DNA from: Pseudarthrobacter enclensis
GTDB lineage: Bacteria; Actinomycetota; Actinomycetes; Actinomycetales; Micrococcaceae
Direction: 5' to 3'
Assembly (NCBI RefSeq): GCF_030811655.1
Contig: NZ_JAUSRE010000001.1
Span: 310,001 to 374,000 of the forward strand
DNA length: 64,000 nt
The position numbers and the translations under genes were made by a program. Position 1 is the stretch's first letter. Each line of letters starts with the position of its first letter. This document shows, one piece after another, positions 45,416-62,076 of the stretch. The notes beneath the pieces were generated by a model, which saw only the letters and a list, made by a program, of their open reading frames with translations, was not told the origin of the DNA and searched no databases.

Positions 45416-46740
45416 AGCCAGGGGTGCAGCAGCGGCTCCGCATCGACAGCTGTGGCGCTGCTGACCGCCACGATGAAGTCCTGCGTAGTGACGGAGCCGT
45501 GCCTGTGGCCGGCCGTCCAGTCCTGGAGGACGGCGAAAAAGGCGAGGTCGCCCAGGGCCATCCGGACGGCGTGCAGGGCCAGAGCGCCCCGCTTGTACAC
45601 GCGGTCGTCGAACATCCGACCGGGACCGGGATCGCCCACCAGGATGTCCTGGTCTTCCTCCGCCAACCGGTGCCAGGCCGCCGCGGCCCGCTCCGCCACA
45701 CTCATGACGCCGGCTTCCTCGGACCAGATCCACTCGGCATAGCAGGCGAAGCCCTCGTGCAGCCAGATGTCCTGCCAACCGCCGGCCGTCAGGGAATTGC
45801 CAAACCACTGATGCGACAGCTCATGGGCGATCAGGCGCTGGGACTCCCAGTCCAGGCCCAGGTGGTTGGGACCCAGGATTGCCATCGACTGCGCCTCGAG
45901 TGGGATTTCCAGTTCGTCTTCGGTCACCACCACTGTGTACGCGGGGAACGGATAAGGGCCAAAGCAGTTGCTGAACGTTCGCATCATTGCCGGTTGCTGG
46001 GCGAGTCCCGTCCTGGCACGGTCCGCCAAGACAGGGGAGACTGCCACGGACTGAGGAACGGGCGTCCCCTCCCGTCCGGCGTCCAGCTCCAACGGCGTGT
46101 ACCTGCCAATCTGTACGGTGGCCAGGTAGGCGGCCATCGGCTCCGTTTGCTCGTAGACCCAGGTTTCCCGGCTGGCACGGGCGGCATGCGACTGCAAAAC
46201 GCCGTTGCAGACCACCCGGTAGTTCGCCTCGGTGGTGACTGTGAAACGGTAGCTGGCCTTGTCGCGGGGGTGGTCGTTGCATGGGAACCAGGATGGTGCC
46301 CCGTTGGGTTGCCCTGCCACCAGGACACCGTCCGTCAGTTCCTCCCAACCCACGTCTCCCCAGGCGCCACGCCGCGGCCGCGGGTTGCCCTCATAACGCA
46401 CTTCCAGGATGAAGGATTGCTCCGGGCGGAAGGGCCCGTGGGAGGTGACGACCAGCTGCCCGGCGCGCTGGCTGAACCGGAGCGGCTTGCGGCCGTCCAG
46501 CAGGACCTTCGTGGCGCGCAGCCCAACAAGGTCCAGGACAATGGCCGACGTCGGAGCGCAGGTCACGCCGTGCAGCACCGCTTTGCCGCTGAGCCTGTTG
46601 CTGGCCACCCGGTAGTCCAGGTCCAGTTCGTACCGCTCGACCCGGAAGGCGTTTGTTCCGGCACCGGGCAGGTACGGGTCCGGGGAGGTTCCGGTGGCGG
46701 CGGAGATGCTGCCCGGGACGGCAGATGCTGAAGAACTCAT
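45379..46740 (-). CDS. M1-family zinc metallopeptidase
   Basis: Aminopeptidase of the gluzincin clan. 453 aa, much shorter than PepN (about 870), so only the N-terminal and catalytic domains are present. HELSHQWFGNSLTAGG gives the HExxH zinc site and the downstream LHEGFACYAEW supplies the third ligand Glu. Exopeptidase GAMEN-type motif is visible only loosely as LEAQSM. Start at 46740 (MSSSASAV) with GAAGG upstream. It lies 11 nt after the NRPS stop, so both are one transcript. No signal peptide. Confidence 0.9.
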   Translation of the reverse strand: MSSSASAVPGSISAATGTSPDPYLPGAGTNAFRVERYELDLDYRVASNRLSGKAVLHGVTCAPTSAIVLDLVGLRATKVLLDGRKPLRFSQRAGQLVVTSHGPFRPEQSFILEVRYEGNPRPRRGAWGDVGWEELTDGVLVAGQPNGAPSWFPCNDHPRDKASYRFTVTTEANYRVVCNGVLQSHAARASRETWVYEQTEPMAAYLATVQIGRYTPLELDAGREGTPVPQSVAVSPVLADRARTGLAQQPAMMRTFSNCFGPYPFPAYTVVVTEDELEIPLEAQSMAILGPNHLGLDWESQRLIAHELSHQWFGNSLTAGGWQDIWLHEGFACYAEWIWSEEAGVMSVAERAAAAWHRLAEEDQDILVGDPGPGRMFDDRVYKRGALALHAVRMALGDLAFFAVLQDWTAGHRHGSVTTQDFIVAVSSATAVDAEPLLHPWLYEEPLPPLPLA

Positions 46741-46751
46741 GGGACCTTCGG

Positions 46752-49700
46752 TTAGGTGGCAGACGGCGATCCGGGCCCGGTCCATGGGCTGACCGGGTTG
46801 CCCATCCAGTACGTCGCGGCGGGCACTGCTTCGCCGCGCATCACCAATGATGCCGGCCCCACCGTTCCGCCGGCGCCGATGCTGGCCTGGGGAAGGATGA
46901 CCCCGTGCGGGCCCATGGTGGCCCCGTCCTCGAGCGTAACAGCGTCAATGCTCATCACCCGGTCGTGGAACAGGTGCGTTTGCACCACGCAGCCCCGGTT
47001 AACCGTGGAATTCCGGCCCAGCGTCACCAGATCTGCCTCCGGAAGCCAATAGCTCTCGCACCAAGTGCCGGACCCGATCTTGGCTCCGAGCGCCCGCAGC
47101 CACCAGACCAGCGCCGGGGTGCCCGATGCTGCGCGGGCGAACCACGGGGCGCTGACCATTTCGATAAAGGCATCCACCACCTCGTTGCGCCAGATGAAGG
47201 AACTCCACAGGGGGTGTTGACCGGCCTTGATCCGCCCCACGAGTGCCCACTTGGCGAGCACCGCAGCCGCGGCCGCTGTTGCCCCGGCCGCAAGGACAAC
47301 GATGCCGCTCAACACGGCTGCCATGCCGTAATTGAAAGTGGCTGCGAGCCAGTCGAAAGCGAGCAGGACTGCGGCCGCGATGGAGACGGTCAACATGACG
47401 GGAACGAATCTGCAAAGTTCCCACAGTGACCGTGCCACCTTTAGTTTGAGCGATGGCCGGAAGGTGCGTGAATCGTCCGAAGCGATGGCTGTCCGCCGCA
47501 GCCGGACGGGGGGACTGCCCAGCCATGAAGTGCCGGATTTGGCCTTTGCCGGTGTTGCCGACAGCACGGCCACGAGTGAATTCTTGGGGACGCTGCGTCC
47601 GGCGGCAGTCATTCCGGAGTTGCCCAGAAACGACCGCTTTCCGATCTTGGCCGGTGCTATGCGCAACCATCCGGCGTCCAGTTCGTATGATGCCACCATG
47701 GTGTCGTCCGCCAGGAATGCGCCTTCGCCCACAGTGGTCATGCTGGGGATAAGCAAGACGGTGGACGCTTCGACGTTCCGGCCGACCTTGGCGCCCAGCA
47801 GGCGCAGCCACACAGGGGTGAAAAGGCTGGCGTAGATGGGGAAGAGCAGGTCGCGCGCCAGGTCGAGGACGCGCTCTGTGGCCCACACCTGCCACCCCAC
47901 CCTGCTCCGGACACGGTGGTAGCCCTCGGTGAGGCCGATGCTCAGCAGCCTGGTGGTGACCAGGACCAGCAGGGCGTTGGAGAGGAACCAGGCCAAGGCC
48001 GCCAGCGGCAGGGCCGGGACGAGCCTGGGGGCTGCAGCTGACAGGGAAGCGCTCCCTTGAATGAAAGCGAAGACCACGGCTCCGGCGGCAACAGCGGACA
48101 GGTAGGGGAAAATGGCCAGGACTGCCGAGGCTGCGGAAAATCCGAGGAACCAAAACCTGGCCTGGAGGGTGGTGTGCGCGGCAGCCTCCGGCACGCTGTG
48201 CTTTGCCCTGCCCCGCCGCTGCGCCGGAGATCCTGCCACCCAATGTCCTGCTTTTACCTTGCCTGACACTGCGGAGCCGGCTTCTACATGGGCGTCCGCC
48301 CCGATAACAGCGCCGGGCATCAGGGTGCTCCGGGCCCCGATTGTGGCCCCGGACCCGATCCGGACTGCGCCGATATGGACGTGGTCGCCATCAATCCACC
48401 AGCCGGAGAGGTCCACTTCCGGCTCGACATTGGCCCCGGACCCCAGGGACAGCAGGCCAGTGACCGGCGGCAGGGAGTGGAGCTGGACGTCCCTGCCGAT
48501 CTTGGCGCCCAGAGCACGGGCGTAGTAGGGGACCCATGGTGCGCTGGCGAGGCTGATGGCGCCGGACAGATCCTGGATCTGTTCGGCAAGCCAGAGCCGG
48601 AGGTGTACCCGTCCGGACCGGGGATACGTCCCGGGCGTGACCTTGCGGAGAAGCATCCTGGCCGCTGCGACTGAGATCAGCATGCGTCCGGCGGGGCTGA
48701 CGAAGACGAGCCACGATGCTGCCACCCACCACCACGGAACGGTGGGCGCGGCAGTGAAACCCGCAAGCCCGGACAGGAGATTGTTTCCCACCATGAGGTA
48801 GGTCAGCCAGCGCATTCCCACCAGGACGTGCAGTGGGACGCCCATCAAGGTTTGGAAGATCTGCGACCTGGGGGCGGTGGGCCGCACCGTGCGTCGGGGC
48901 GCAGGACCGCCTGTCCCGTGGGGACTGGACTGTCGTGCCACTTCCACGAGGGCGCCCACCCGTGGTGTCGCATAAATGTCTGCCACGGTGATGGTGGGAT
49001 AGTGCACCCGCAGGGCCGACACGAGCTGGGCTGCCGTGAGGGAACCGCCGCCGTAGGCAAAGAAGTCCGCGTCCAGCGAGGTAACGGGGCTGCCCAGGAC
49101 GGCGCTCCACTGTTCGACGATCCACGCGGCGTCAGCGGGCAGACTAAGCGGTGCAGCGTCGGCCTCGGCGGCAGCCGCCCCGGCCAGGGGCCAGGGGAGC
49201 GCATGGCGGTTGACCTTGCCGCTGGTCTTGGTGGGCAACGAGTCCACCACGGTGAGCATGGGAACAAGGGCGGCAGGCAGGCTTTCAGCCAGTTTCCCGC
49301 GGACGACCGAGAGATCCAGTTCCGTCCCCGCAGCCGGTGCCAGGTACCCCACCAGGATCTGGTTGCCGGCGGCCGTTGTCTGGACGGCGGCCGCCGCTCC
49401 GCCGACGCCGGGAAGGGACTGGAGGGCGGCATCGATCTCGCCAAGTTCAATCCTGCGGCCACCCAGCTTCACCTGCTCGTCCGCGCGGCCCTGGAAGATC
49501 AGTCCCGTGGCCTCAAACCTGACCAGATCCCCGGACCGGTAGGCCCGCTCCCAGCCAAGGCTTGGCATTGCGGCGTACTTCTCAGCGTCCTTCGCCTGGT
49601 CAAGGTATCGTGCCAGGCCCACGCCGCCAATGATCAGTTCGCCCACTTCGCCTTCGGCTACGGGCACTGAGTTGGGGTCAACGACAGCGAGGTCCCACCC

Positions 49701-50768
49701 GTCGAGCGGCAGTCCGATCCGGACGGGGCCCGGTCCGCCAAGTGGCGCGGCGCAGGCCACGACGGTTGCCTCGGTGGGGCCGTAAGTGTTCCAGACCTCG
49801 CGGCCATCCACGGCCAGGCGTTCCGCGAGCTCCGGCGGACAGGTCTCGCCGCCGAAGATCAGCAGCCGGACATTTTCAAGCGATTCCGCAGGCCACAGGG
49901 CAGCGAGTGTGGGGACGGTAGAGACCGCACTGATCCCGTGGTTGATAAGCCAGGGACCCAGGTCCATCCCTGTGCGGACCAAGGCCCGCGGTGCAGGCAC
50001 CAGGCAGGCCCCATGCCGCCAGGCAAGCCACATCTCCTCACAGGAGGCGTCGAAGGCAACGGACAGCCCGGCCAGGACCCGGTCCTGGGGCCCGAGGGGT
50101 TCGTCCTTGAGGAAGATCCGGGATTCGGCGTCGACGAAGGCCGCCGCTGACCGGTGGCTGACGGCCACGCCTTTGGGAGTGCCAGTTGACCCCGAGGTAA
50201 AAATGATCCAGGCATCGTCCGCCGGGCCCGGCGGACGTGCACCGTGGAAAGGGGCAGGCCGCGGCGGAGCGCCGCTGGGCCCGGCCGCCCGTGAGGGGAA
50301 AGACAGGGTGCCCCCCGCCCCCAGTACACCTGCCACCTTCGCTTCCCTGAAGACCAGCTGTGCCCGCTCGTCCGGATCATCAGCATCCACCGGTACGTAG
50401 GCCGCCCCCACCAGAAGGACGGCAAGGATCGAAACATACAGCTCATTGGTGCCGGACGGGATCCGGACACCAATCCTGTCGCCGGCGCCCAGCCCTGCCT
50501 TGTGCAGCCGGCGGCCAGCCGCCCGGACTTCCTCCATCAGTTGCGCATAACTGAGGGACCGCAGCCCGTCATCCAGCGCCGAGGCGTCGGGGTACCTGGC
50601 GGCCGTCTCCTGGATGATGTCGACCAGTGTCCGGGCCGGCGGAGCCGCGACCGCGCCGGCCATCTGCGGCGCGAAGATCCCCGCCTCCACCCGAGGGCCA
50701 GTGGGGTGGCTGGCGGGAGGGGCTTCGGGGGACGATGAGTCCCTGCGGGGGACCTGCTGCTGAGTCAC
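46752..50768 (-). CDS. Pls/PosA-type single-module NRPS (poly-lysine synthetase-like)
   Basis: A 1338-aa membrane-bound nonribosomal peptide synthetase. Order: adenylation domain (about 45-525; FTSGSTGTPKG at 190-200), carrier domain with Ser576 in FFAYGGGSLTA, then a C-terminal half with three hydrophobic segments (about 640-710, 870-945, 1120-1175) alternating with three left-handed-beta-helix domains (about 745-850, 985-1090, 1225-1330). This is the layout of epsilon-poly-L-lysine synthetase Pls. Hand-aligned specificity residues read D240 A241 E244 S283 I304 G306 T328 V336 V337 K518, close to the recalled lysine code DAESIGSVAK. GTG start; product unproven. Confidence 0.88.
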   Translation of the reverse strand: MTQQQVPRRDSSSPEAPPASHPTGPRVEAGIFAPQMAGAVAAPPARTLVDIIQETAARYPDASALDDGLRSLSYAQLMEEVRAAGRRLHKAGLGAGDRIGVRIPSGTNELYVSILAVLLVGAAYVPVDADDPDERAQLVFREAKVAGVLGAGGTLSFPSRAAGPSGAPPRPAPFHGARPPGPADDAWIIFTSGSTGTPKGVAVSHRSAAAFVDAESRIFLKDEPLGPQDRVLAGLSVAFDASCEEMWLAWRHGACLVPAPRALVRTGMDLGPWLINHGISAVSTVPTLAALWPAESLENVRLLIFGGETCPPELAERLAVDGREVWNTYGPTEATVVACAAPLGGPGPVRIGLPLDGWDLAVVDPNSVPVAEGEVGELIIGGVGLARYLDQAKDAEKYAAMPSLGWERAYRSGDLVRFEATGLIFQGRADEQVKLGGRRIELGEIDAALQSLPGVGGAAAAVQTTAAGNQILVGYLAPAAGTELDLSVVRGKLAESLPAALVPMLTVVDSLPTKTSGKVNRHALPWPLAGAAAAEADAAPLSLPADAAWIVEQWSAVLGSPVTSLDADFFAYGGGSLTAAQLVSALRVHYPTITVADIYATPRVGALVEVARQSSPHGTGGPAPRRTVRPTAPRSQIFQTLMGVPLHVLVGMRWLTYLMVGNNLLSGLAGFTAAPTVPWWWVAASWLVFVSPAGRMLISVAAARMLLRKVTPGTYPRSGRVHLRLWLAEQIQDLSGAISLASAPWVPYYARALGAKIGRDVQLHSLPPVTGLLSLGSGANVEPEVDLSGWWIDGDHVHIGAVRIGSGATIGARSTLMPGAVIGADAHVEAGSAVSGKVKAGHWVAGSPAQRRGRAKHSVPEAAAHTTLQARFWFLGFSAASAVLAIFPYLSAVAAGAVVFAFIQGSASLSAAAPRLVPALPLAALAWFLSNALLVLVTTRLLSIGLTEGYHRVRSRVGWQVWATERVLDLARDLLFPIYASLFTPVWLRLLGAKVGRNVEASTVLLIPSMTTVGEGAFLADDTMVASYELDAGWLRIAPAKIGKRSFLGNSGMTAAGRSVPKNSLVAVLSATPAKAKSGTSWLGSPPVRLRRTAIASDDSRTFRPSLKLKVARSLWELCRFVPVMLTVSIAAAVLLAFDWLAATFNYGMAAVLSGIVVLAAGATAAAAAVLAKWALVGRIKAGQHPLWSSFIWRNEVVDAFIEMVSAPWFARAASGTPALVWWLRALGAKIGSGTWCESYWLPEADLVTLGRNSTVNRGCVVQTHLFHDRVMSIDAVTLEDGATMGPHGVILPQASIGAGGTVGPASLVMRGEAVPAATYWMGNPVSPWTGPGSPSAT

Positions 50769-50869
50769 CGGCCCATTTTGCCTGCCGCAGGTGAACGGGA
50801 GGTGTCATGGGCCCGCTTATGACTCCTGTCCGTACGCTTCATGTTCCTCCATCGTTAAGACGCCGACCG

Positions 50870-51835
50870 TCAGGGCACCAGGAGGACCTTGCCGGTGGTC
50901 TTGCGGCCCTCCAGGTCGCGGTGCGCCTGACCGGCCCGGCTTAGCGGGTAGCGCGCTCCGATCCGGACCTTCAGGCTGCCGTCGGCAGCGGCGGCAAACA
51001 CTTCGTCCGAGCGCCAGCGCCGCTCGGCGGCATCCCGCAAATAATGGCCCATGGTGGGACGTGTCAGGAACAGGGAGCCCCCGGAGTTGAGCCGCTGGGG
51101 ATCGAAGGGCGGCACAGGGCCGGACGCGGCGCCGAACAGCACCAGCATGCCGCGGACCCGCAGTGCGGAAAGCGAACCGTCGAAGGTGTCCTTGCCCACG
51201 CCGTCGTACACCACGTCCACCCCGGTTCCGCTGGTGATATCCCTGACCCGCTCCGCAAAGCCGTCATAGCGCAGCACGTGGTCCGCGCCGGCGCCGCGCG
51301 CCAGCTGCTCCTTTTCGTCCGTCGAAACCGTGGTGAGGACTTCAGCGCCGCGTGCCTTGAGCAGCTGGATCAGCAGCAGCCCCACACCGCCGGCCCCGGC
51401 ATGCAGCAGGACCTTGTGGCCTGGCTCCACCTTGAACGTGGAATTCATCAGGTAGTGTGCCGTAACCCCCTGCAGCGGAAGGGCTGCCGCGGTGAAGACG
51501 TCCAGGCCCTTCGGGACCGGCAGTGCGGCGTCCTCATCCACCAGCGCGTAATCCGCGTAGCAGGCGATGCCTTCAGCGGTGGCAACCCGGTCACCCACGG
51601 CGAAGCCCGTCACGCCGTCGCCCACCGCCTCCACCATGCCTGCAGCTTCCGATCCGGGAGTAAAGGGGTAGGAAACTTTGTAGGTGCCGCTGCGCTTGTA
51701 GGTGTCGATGAAGTTGACGCCGGCCGCCCCGACTTTGATCAGCAATTGTCCGCGGCCCGGCGCGGGGGGTTCAACCTCCACATAGTCAAGGACTTCCGGT
51801 CCGCCTGCCTGCCGTGCGACGATTGCGTGCGTCAT
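50870..51835 (-). CDS. Quinone oxidoreductase (NADPH:quinone reductase, MDR family)
   Basis: Zinc-independent medium-chain dehydrogenase/reductase that reduces quinones with NADPH. 321 aa with GVNFIDTYKRSGTY, the LPLQGVTAHYL motif and Rossmann HAGAGGVGLLL. ATG at 51835 follows AAAGGAG; the frame to 51997 crosses the argC operators. It is divergent from argC, and its start is 161 nt from the arg promoter. Followed 101 nt later (minus strand) by the NRPS gene; co-transcription is unclear. Confidence 0.9.
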   Translation of the reverse strand: MTHAIVARQAGGPEVLDYVEVEPPAPGRGQLLIKVGAAGVNFIDTYKRSGTYKVSYPFTPGSEAAGMVEAVGDGVTGFAVGDRVATAEGIACYADYALVDEDAALPVPKGLDVFTAAALPLQGVTAHYLMNSTFKVEPGHKVLLHAGAGGVGLLLIQLLKARGAEVLTTVSTDEKEQLARGAGADHVLRYDGFAERVRDITSGTGVDVVYDGVGKDTFDGSLSALRVRGMLVLFGAASGPVPPFDPQRLNSGGSLFLTRPTMGHYLRDAAERRWRSDEVFAAAADGSLKVRIGARYPLSRAGQAHRDLEGRKTTGKVLLVP

Positions 51836-51943
51836 GGCTCTCCTTTCGCGGGTCCCGGCGTTTCCGGCCCCGGCTGCCGAGACCATCCTAGGGACACCCG
51901 CGGGCAGCGCGACAAGAGGGAGCGTTCCGAAGCCAGGACGTTC

Positions 51944-54190
<2,247 letters not shown>

Positions 54191-54233
54191 GGGCGCTGCC
54201 CTCCAGGTCCAGACCGCTGTGGAAAGTGACACC

Positions 54234-55189
54234 ATGAACACCCAGACGCGTGAAACCACCAGCATGTCCGCTGCCCAGGACAAGGCAGCAACCCTGATCG
54301 AGGCGCTGCCCTGGATCCAGCGGTTCGCCGGCACCACCATGGTGATCAAGTACGGCGGCAACGCCATGGTCAACGACGAACTCCGGCGTGCCTTCGCCGA
54401 GGACATCGTCTTCCTCCACCACGTGGGCATCCACCCCGTGGTGGTGCACGGCGGCGGCCCCCAGATCAACTCCATGCTGGGCCGGCTGGGCATCGAATCC
54501 GAGTTCAAGGGCGGCTTGCGCGTCACCACTCCCGAAGCCATGGACGTGGTCCGCATGGTTCTCACCGGCCAGGTGGGCCGCGAACTGGTGGGCCTGATCA
54601 ACTCCCACGGACCCTACGCCGTCGGCATGTCCGGCGAAGACGGCGGCCTCCTCCGCGCGGTCCGCACCGGGACCGTGGTGGACGGCGAAGACGTGGACCT
54701 GGGACTCGTGGGCGAGGTAGTCGGCGTCGACCCCGCAGGCATTGTGGACATCCTGGCTGCCGGGCGCATCCCCGTGATTTCCACGGTGGCGCCGGAGATC
54801 GTCGACGGCGGTGACGGCGTGGCCGGCACCGCGCGGTTCCAGCCCACAGGCCAGGTCCTGAACGTCAACGCCGACACCGCAGCGGCTGCCGTCGCCTCGG
54901 CGCTGGGCGCTTCCAAGCTGGTCATCCTGACCGACGTCGAAGGCCTGTACGCAAACTGGCCGGACAAGTCGTCCCTGATCTCCTCGCTCACGGCCTCAGA
55001 GCTGCGGGAGATGCTGCCCCGGCTGGAGTCGGGCATGATCCCCAAGATGGCCGCCTGCCTGAAGGCCATCGACGAAGGCGTGGAACGCGCACACATCGTG
55101 GACGGGCGCCTGCCCCACTCCATGCTTCTTGAAACATTTACGACGGCGGGCATCGGCACCCAGGTAGTCCCGGACGAGGAGATCAACGC

Positions 55190-55193
<4 letters not shown>
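54234..55193 (+). CDS. argB: Acetylglutamate kinase ArgB
   Basis: Phosphorylates N-acetylglutamate; usually the arginine-sensitive step. 319 aa, amino-acid kinase fold with [20 protein letters not shown] and [12 protein letters not shown], and an N-terminal extension of about 25 residues typical of arginine-inhibited forms. GGAAAG precedes ATG 54234; an internal ATG at 54264 is also possible. Overlaps argD by 4 bases. Confidence 0.96.
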
Positions 55194-57458
<2,265 letters not shown>

Positions 57459-57459
<1 letters not shown>

Positions 57460-57989
57460 TGTCCGCCCAGCCGTCCTCCCCGGGCAGCAGCCCGGCCACC
57501 AAGACCGCCCGGCAGGCGCGCATCACCGCCATCCTCACCGGGCAGTCCGTGCGTTCCCAGGCGGAGCTTGCGGCGTTGCTGGCGGACGACGGCGTGCAGG
57601 TCACCCAGGCCACGCTGTCCCGCGACCTCGTCGAGCTGGGTGCCGTCCGCGTCCGCGGGAAGGAGGGCGTCCTGGTGTACGCCGTCCCCGGCGAGGGCGG
57701 CGAAAGGGCCGCCAAGAGCGGCGTCACGCAGGAGATCCTGGATGCCCGGCTCGCCCGGCTGTGCAGCGAACTGCTGGTCACTGCCGAAGCCTCCGCCAAC
57801 ATCGCTGTTCTCCGGACGCCGCCCGGGGCCGCGAACTTCCTGGCCCTGGCCATCGACCACTCGGTGATGCCGTCCATCCTGGGCACCATCGCCGGCGACG
57901 ACACCGTCCTGCTGGTCTCCCGCGACCCCCTGGGTGGCCCGGACCTCGCCGCCCGCTTCCTGCAACTGGCTGAGGAAGCCGGGCAATAA
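57459..57989 (+). CDS. argR: Arginine repressor ArgR
   Basis: Arginine-dependent hexameric repressor of the operon it belongs to. 176 aa: N-terminal winged helix (QAELAALLADDGVQVTQATL, then SRDLVELG), and a C-terminal oligomerisation/arginine-binding domain with the GTIAGDDTVLLVSRD motif. GTG start shares a base with the argF stop. It should bind the tandem boxes before argC. Confidence 0.96.
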
Positions 57990-58034
57990 GCTTGAAGACA
58001 ATCAACCAACCAACCCCAACAAGGAGCATCTAAA

Positions 58035-60673
<2,639 letters not shown>

Positions 60674-60684
60674 GACGCATTGCT

Positions 60685-60721
60685 GCCGAGGGTCCCGGGG
60701 CATTGGCCCGGGTCCCTCGGC
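60685..60721 (+). terminator. Terminator of the arginine operon
   Basis: GCCGAGGGTCCCGGG pairs with CCCGGGTCCCTCGGC (15 bp, one mismatch) around a 7-nt loop, 12 nt after the argH stop. Confidence 0.75.
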
Positions 60722-60730
60722 GTCTGTGGC

Positions 60731-60736
60731 TAGGCT
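60731..60736 (+). promoter_or_regulatory. -10 element of a leaderless oxidase-like transcript
   Basis: TAGGCT ends 6 nt before ATG 60743. Confidence 0.55.
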
Positions 60737-60742
60737 GGGGCC

Positions 60743-61291
60743 ATGAGCGAAACCTTCCGCAAGTTCCTTCGCACCCTGCCCGACTTTCCGTCCGACCTGC
60801 CCGGCTTCGACCCGGACAGTGCGCCGCAGGACCCGGCATTGCTCTTCAAGCAGTGGCTGGACGAGGCGATGGATGCCGGTGAGCAGCAGCCGCATGCCTT
60901 CAGCCTGGCCACGGTCGGCGGAGACGCCAACGGCAAGCCGCAGCCGTCCTCGCGCATGCTGATCCTGAAGAACATCGACGACGACGGCTGGCACTTCGCC
61001 ACGTCCCGCACCTCCCGCAAGGGCCGGGAACTGGCGGAGTCACCCCGGGCGGCGATGAACTTCTACTGGCCCGGGCTGGGCCGCCAGGTCCGCGTAGTTG
61101 GGGCCGTGACCGAACTGTCCGCGGAGGCGTCCGCCGTTGACTGGCATGAGCGCCCCAGGGCTGACGGCACGGACAACCCGCACTGGCAGCTCTACGCCCT
61201 GCAGCCTGTTGAGATCGAGTTCTGGCAGGCCAGCAACGACGGGCATCACGTGCGCCACCGTGTCGGGCCGGACGGACGGCCGCTCTCCTGA
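60743..61291 (+). CDS. Pyridoxine/pyridoxamine 5'-phosphate oxidase-like flavoprotein
   Basis: A 182-aa FMN-binding split-barrel protein. It has the PdxH-like run SSRMLILKNIDDDGWHFATS, TSRKGRELAESPRAAMNFYW and a C-terminal EIEFWQASNDGHHVRHRV in place of the strict EFWQG-x-RLHDR of true PdxH. It is shorter than PdxH (about 220 aa). Pyridoxal salvage or a related oxidase are both possible. Monocistronic, leaderless. Confidence 0.8.
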   Translation: MSETFRKFLRTLPDFPSDLPGFDPDSAPQDPALLFKQWLDEAMDAGEQQPHAFSLATVGGDANGKPQPSSRMLILKNIDDDGWHFATSRTSRKGRELAESPRAAMNFYWPGLGRQVRVVGAVTELSAEASAVDWHERPRADGTDNPHWQLYALQPVEIEFWQASNDGHHVRHRVGPDGRPLS

Positions 61292-61300
61292 CGGCTCCGC

Positions 61301-61306
61301 TAGGCT
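61301..61306 (+). promoter_or_regulatory. -10 element of a leaderless isomerase-like transcript
   Basis: TAGGCT ends 6 nt before ATG 61313, identical in layout to the element at 60731. Confidence 0.55.
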
Positions 61307-61312
61307 GGCCGC

Positions 61313-62050
61313 ATGACCTCTCCTTCTCCTGCCGGCCTGCTGGCTGGGCTGCACAAGGCCGCCACGGCGCTGACCGCCGCCATGGACCGCATCCCCGACG
61401 GTGGCGAACGCGCTCCGTCCGCCCTTCCCGGCTGGAGCCGCGGACACCTTCTGGCCCACATAACCGGTATTTGTAATGCGTTGGCCCGCCAGGTGGAATA
61501 CGGCCGGCGCGGCGAGACCGTGGAGCTATACGACGGCGGCGTGGACGGCCGTAACCGGGCCATCGATCTTGCCGCCGGGCACAGCCTTCAGCAGCACCGG
61601 GACGACGTCGACGAGGCCATGCAGCGGGCGCTCACGGCCTTCGATGCCTTGGACGGCGAGGAGTGGCAGACACACATCGCGTTCCGCGACGGCGTGATTT
61701 TCGACGCCGGGCTGGCGCTTTGGCGGGAACTGGTCATCCACACCTCGGACCTGGACACCGGAGCAGGCCCCGAAACCTGGAGCAGGGAATTCTGCTCCAA
61801 CCTCTTCGACTTCCTCGCCGCACGGATACCGGCCGACAAGCGGCTGGTGCTGCAGCCAATGGCACTGCCGCCCCTGGCCCTCGGAGCCGGCGGCAGCACC
61901 GTCGTCGTCAGCGGGATGGTCACCGACATCGCCGCGTGGCTGGCCGGCCGGACGCCGTCCCTGGACAGCCTGCGGGCCACCGCCGCCGGGGACGGCACGG
62001 ACCTTCCCGGCCTCCTGCCCTGGCCTTCGGCAATCCCGGACCCCAAGTAG
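61313..62050 (+). CDS. Maleylpyruvate isomerase-family (mycothiol-dependent, DinB-like) protein
   Basis: A 245-aa protein with an N-terminal MDMPI/DinB four-helix domain: LPGWSRGHLLAHITGICNAL carries a metal-ligand His, and WRELVIHTSDLDTG another. The C-terminal SCP2-like domain is weakly defined. The family uses mycothiol, the thiol of actinobacteria, in isomerisation or conjugation; substrate here is unknown. It converges on ogt with a 26-nt gap. Confidence 0.85.
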   Translation: MTSPSPAGLLAGLHKAATALTAAMDRIPDGGERAPSALPGWSRGHLLAHITGICNALARQVEYGRRGETVELYDGGVDGRNRAIDLAAGHSLQQHRDDVDEAMQRALTAFDALDGEEWQTHIAFRDGVIFDAGLALWRELVIHTSDLDTGAGPETWSREFCSNLFDFLAARIPADKRLVLQPMALPPLALGAGGSTVVVSGMVTDIAAWLAGRTPSLDSLRATAAGDGTDLPGLLPWPSAIPDPK

Positions 62051-62076
62051 CACCGGGTTCGGGGAGTTGCCCGGCG

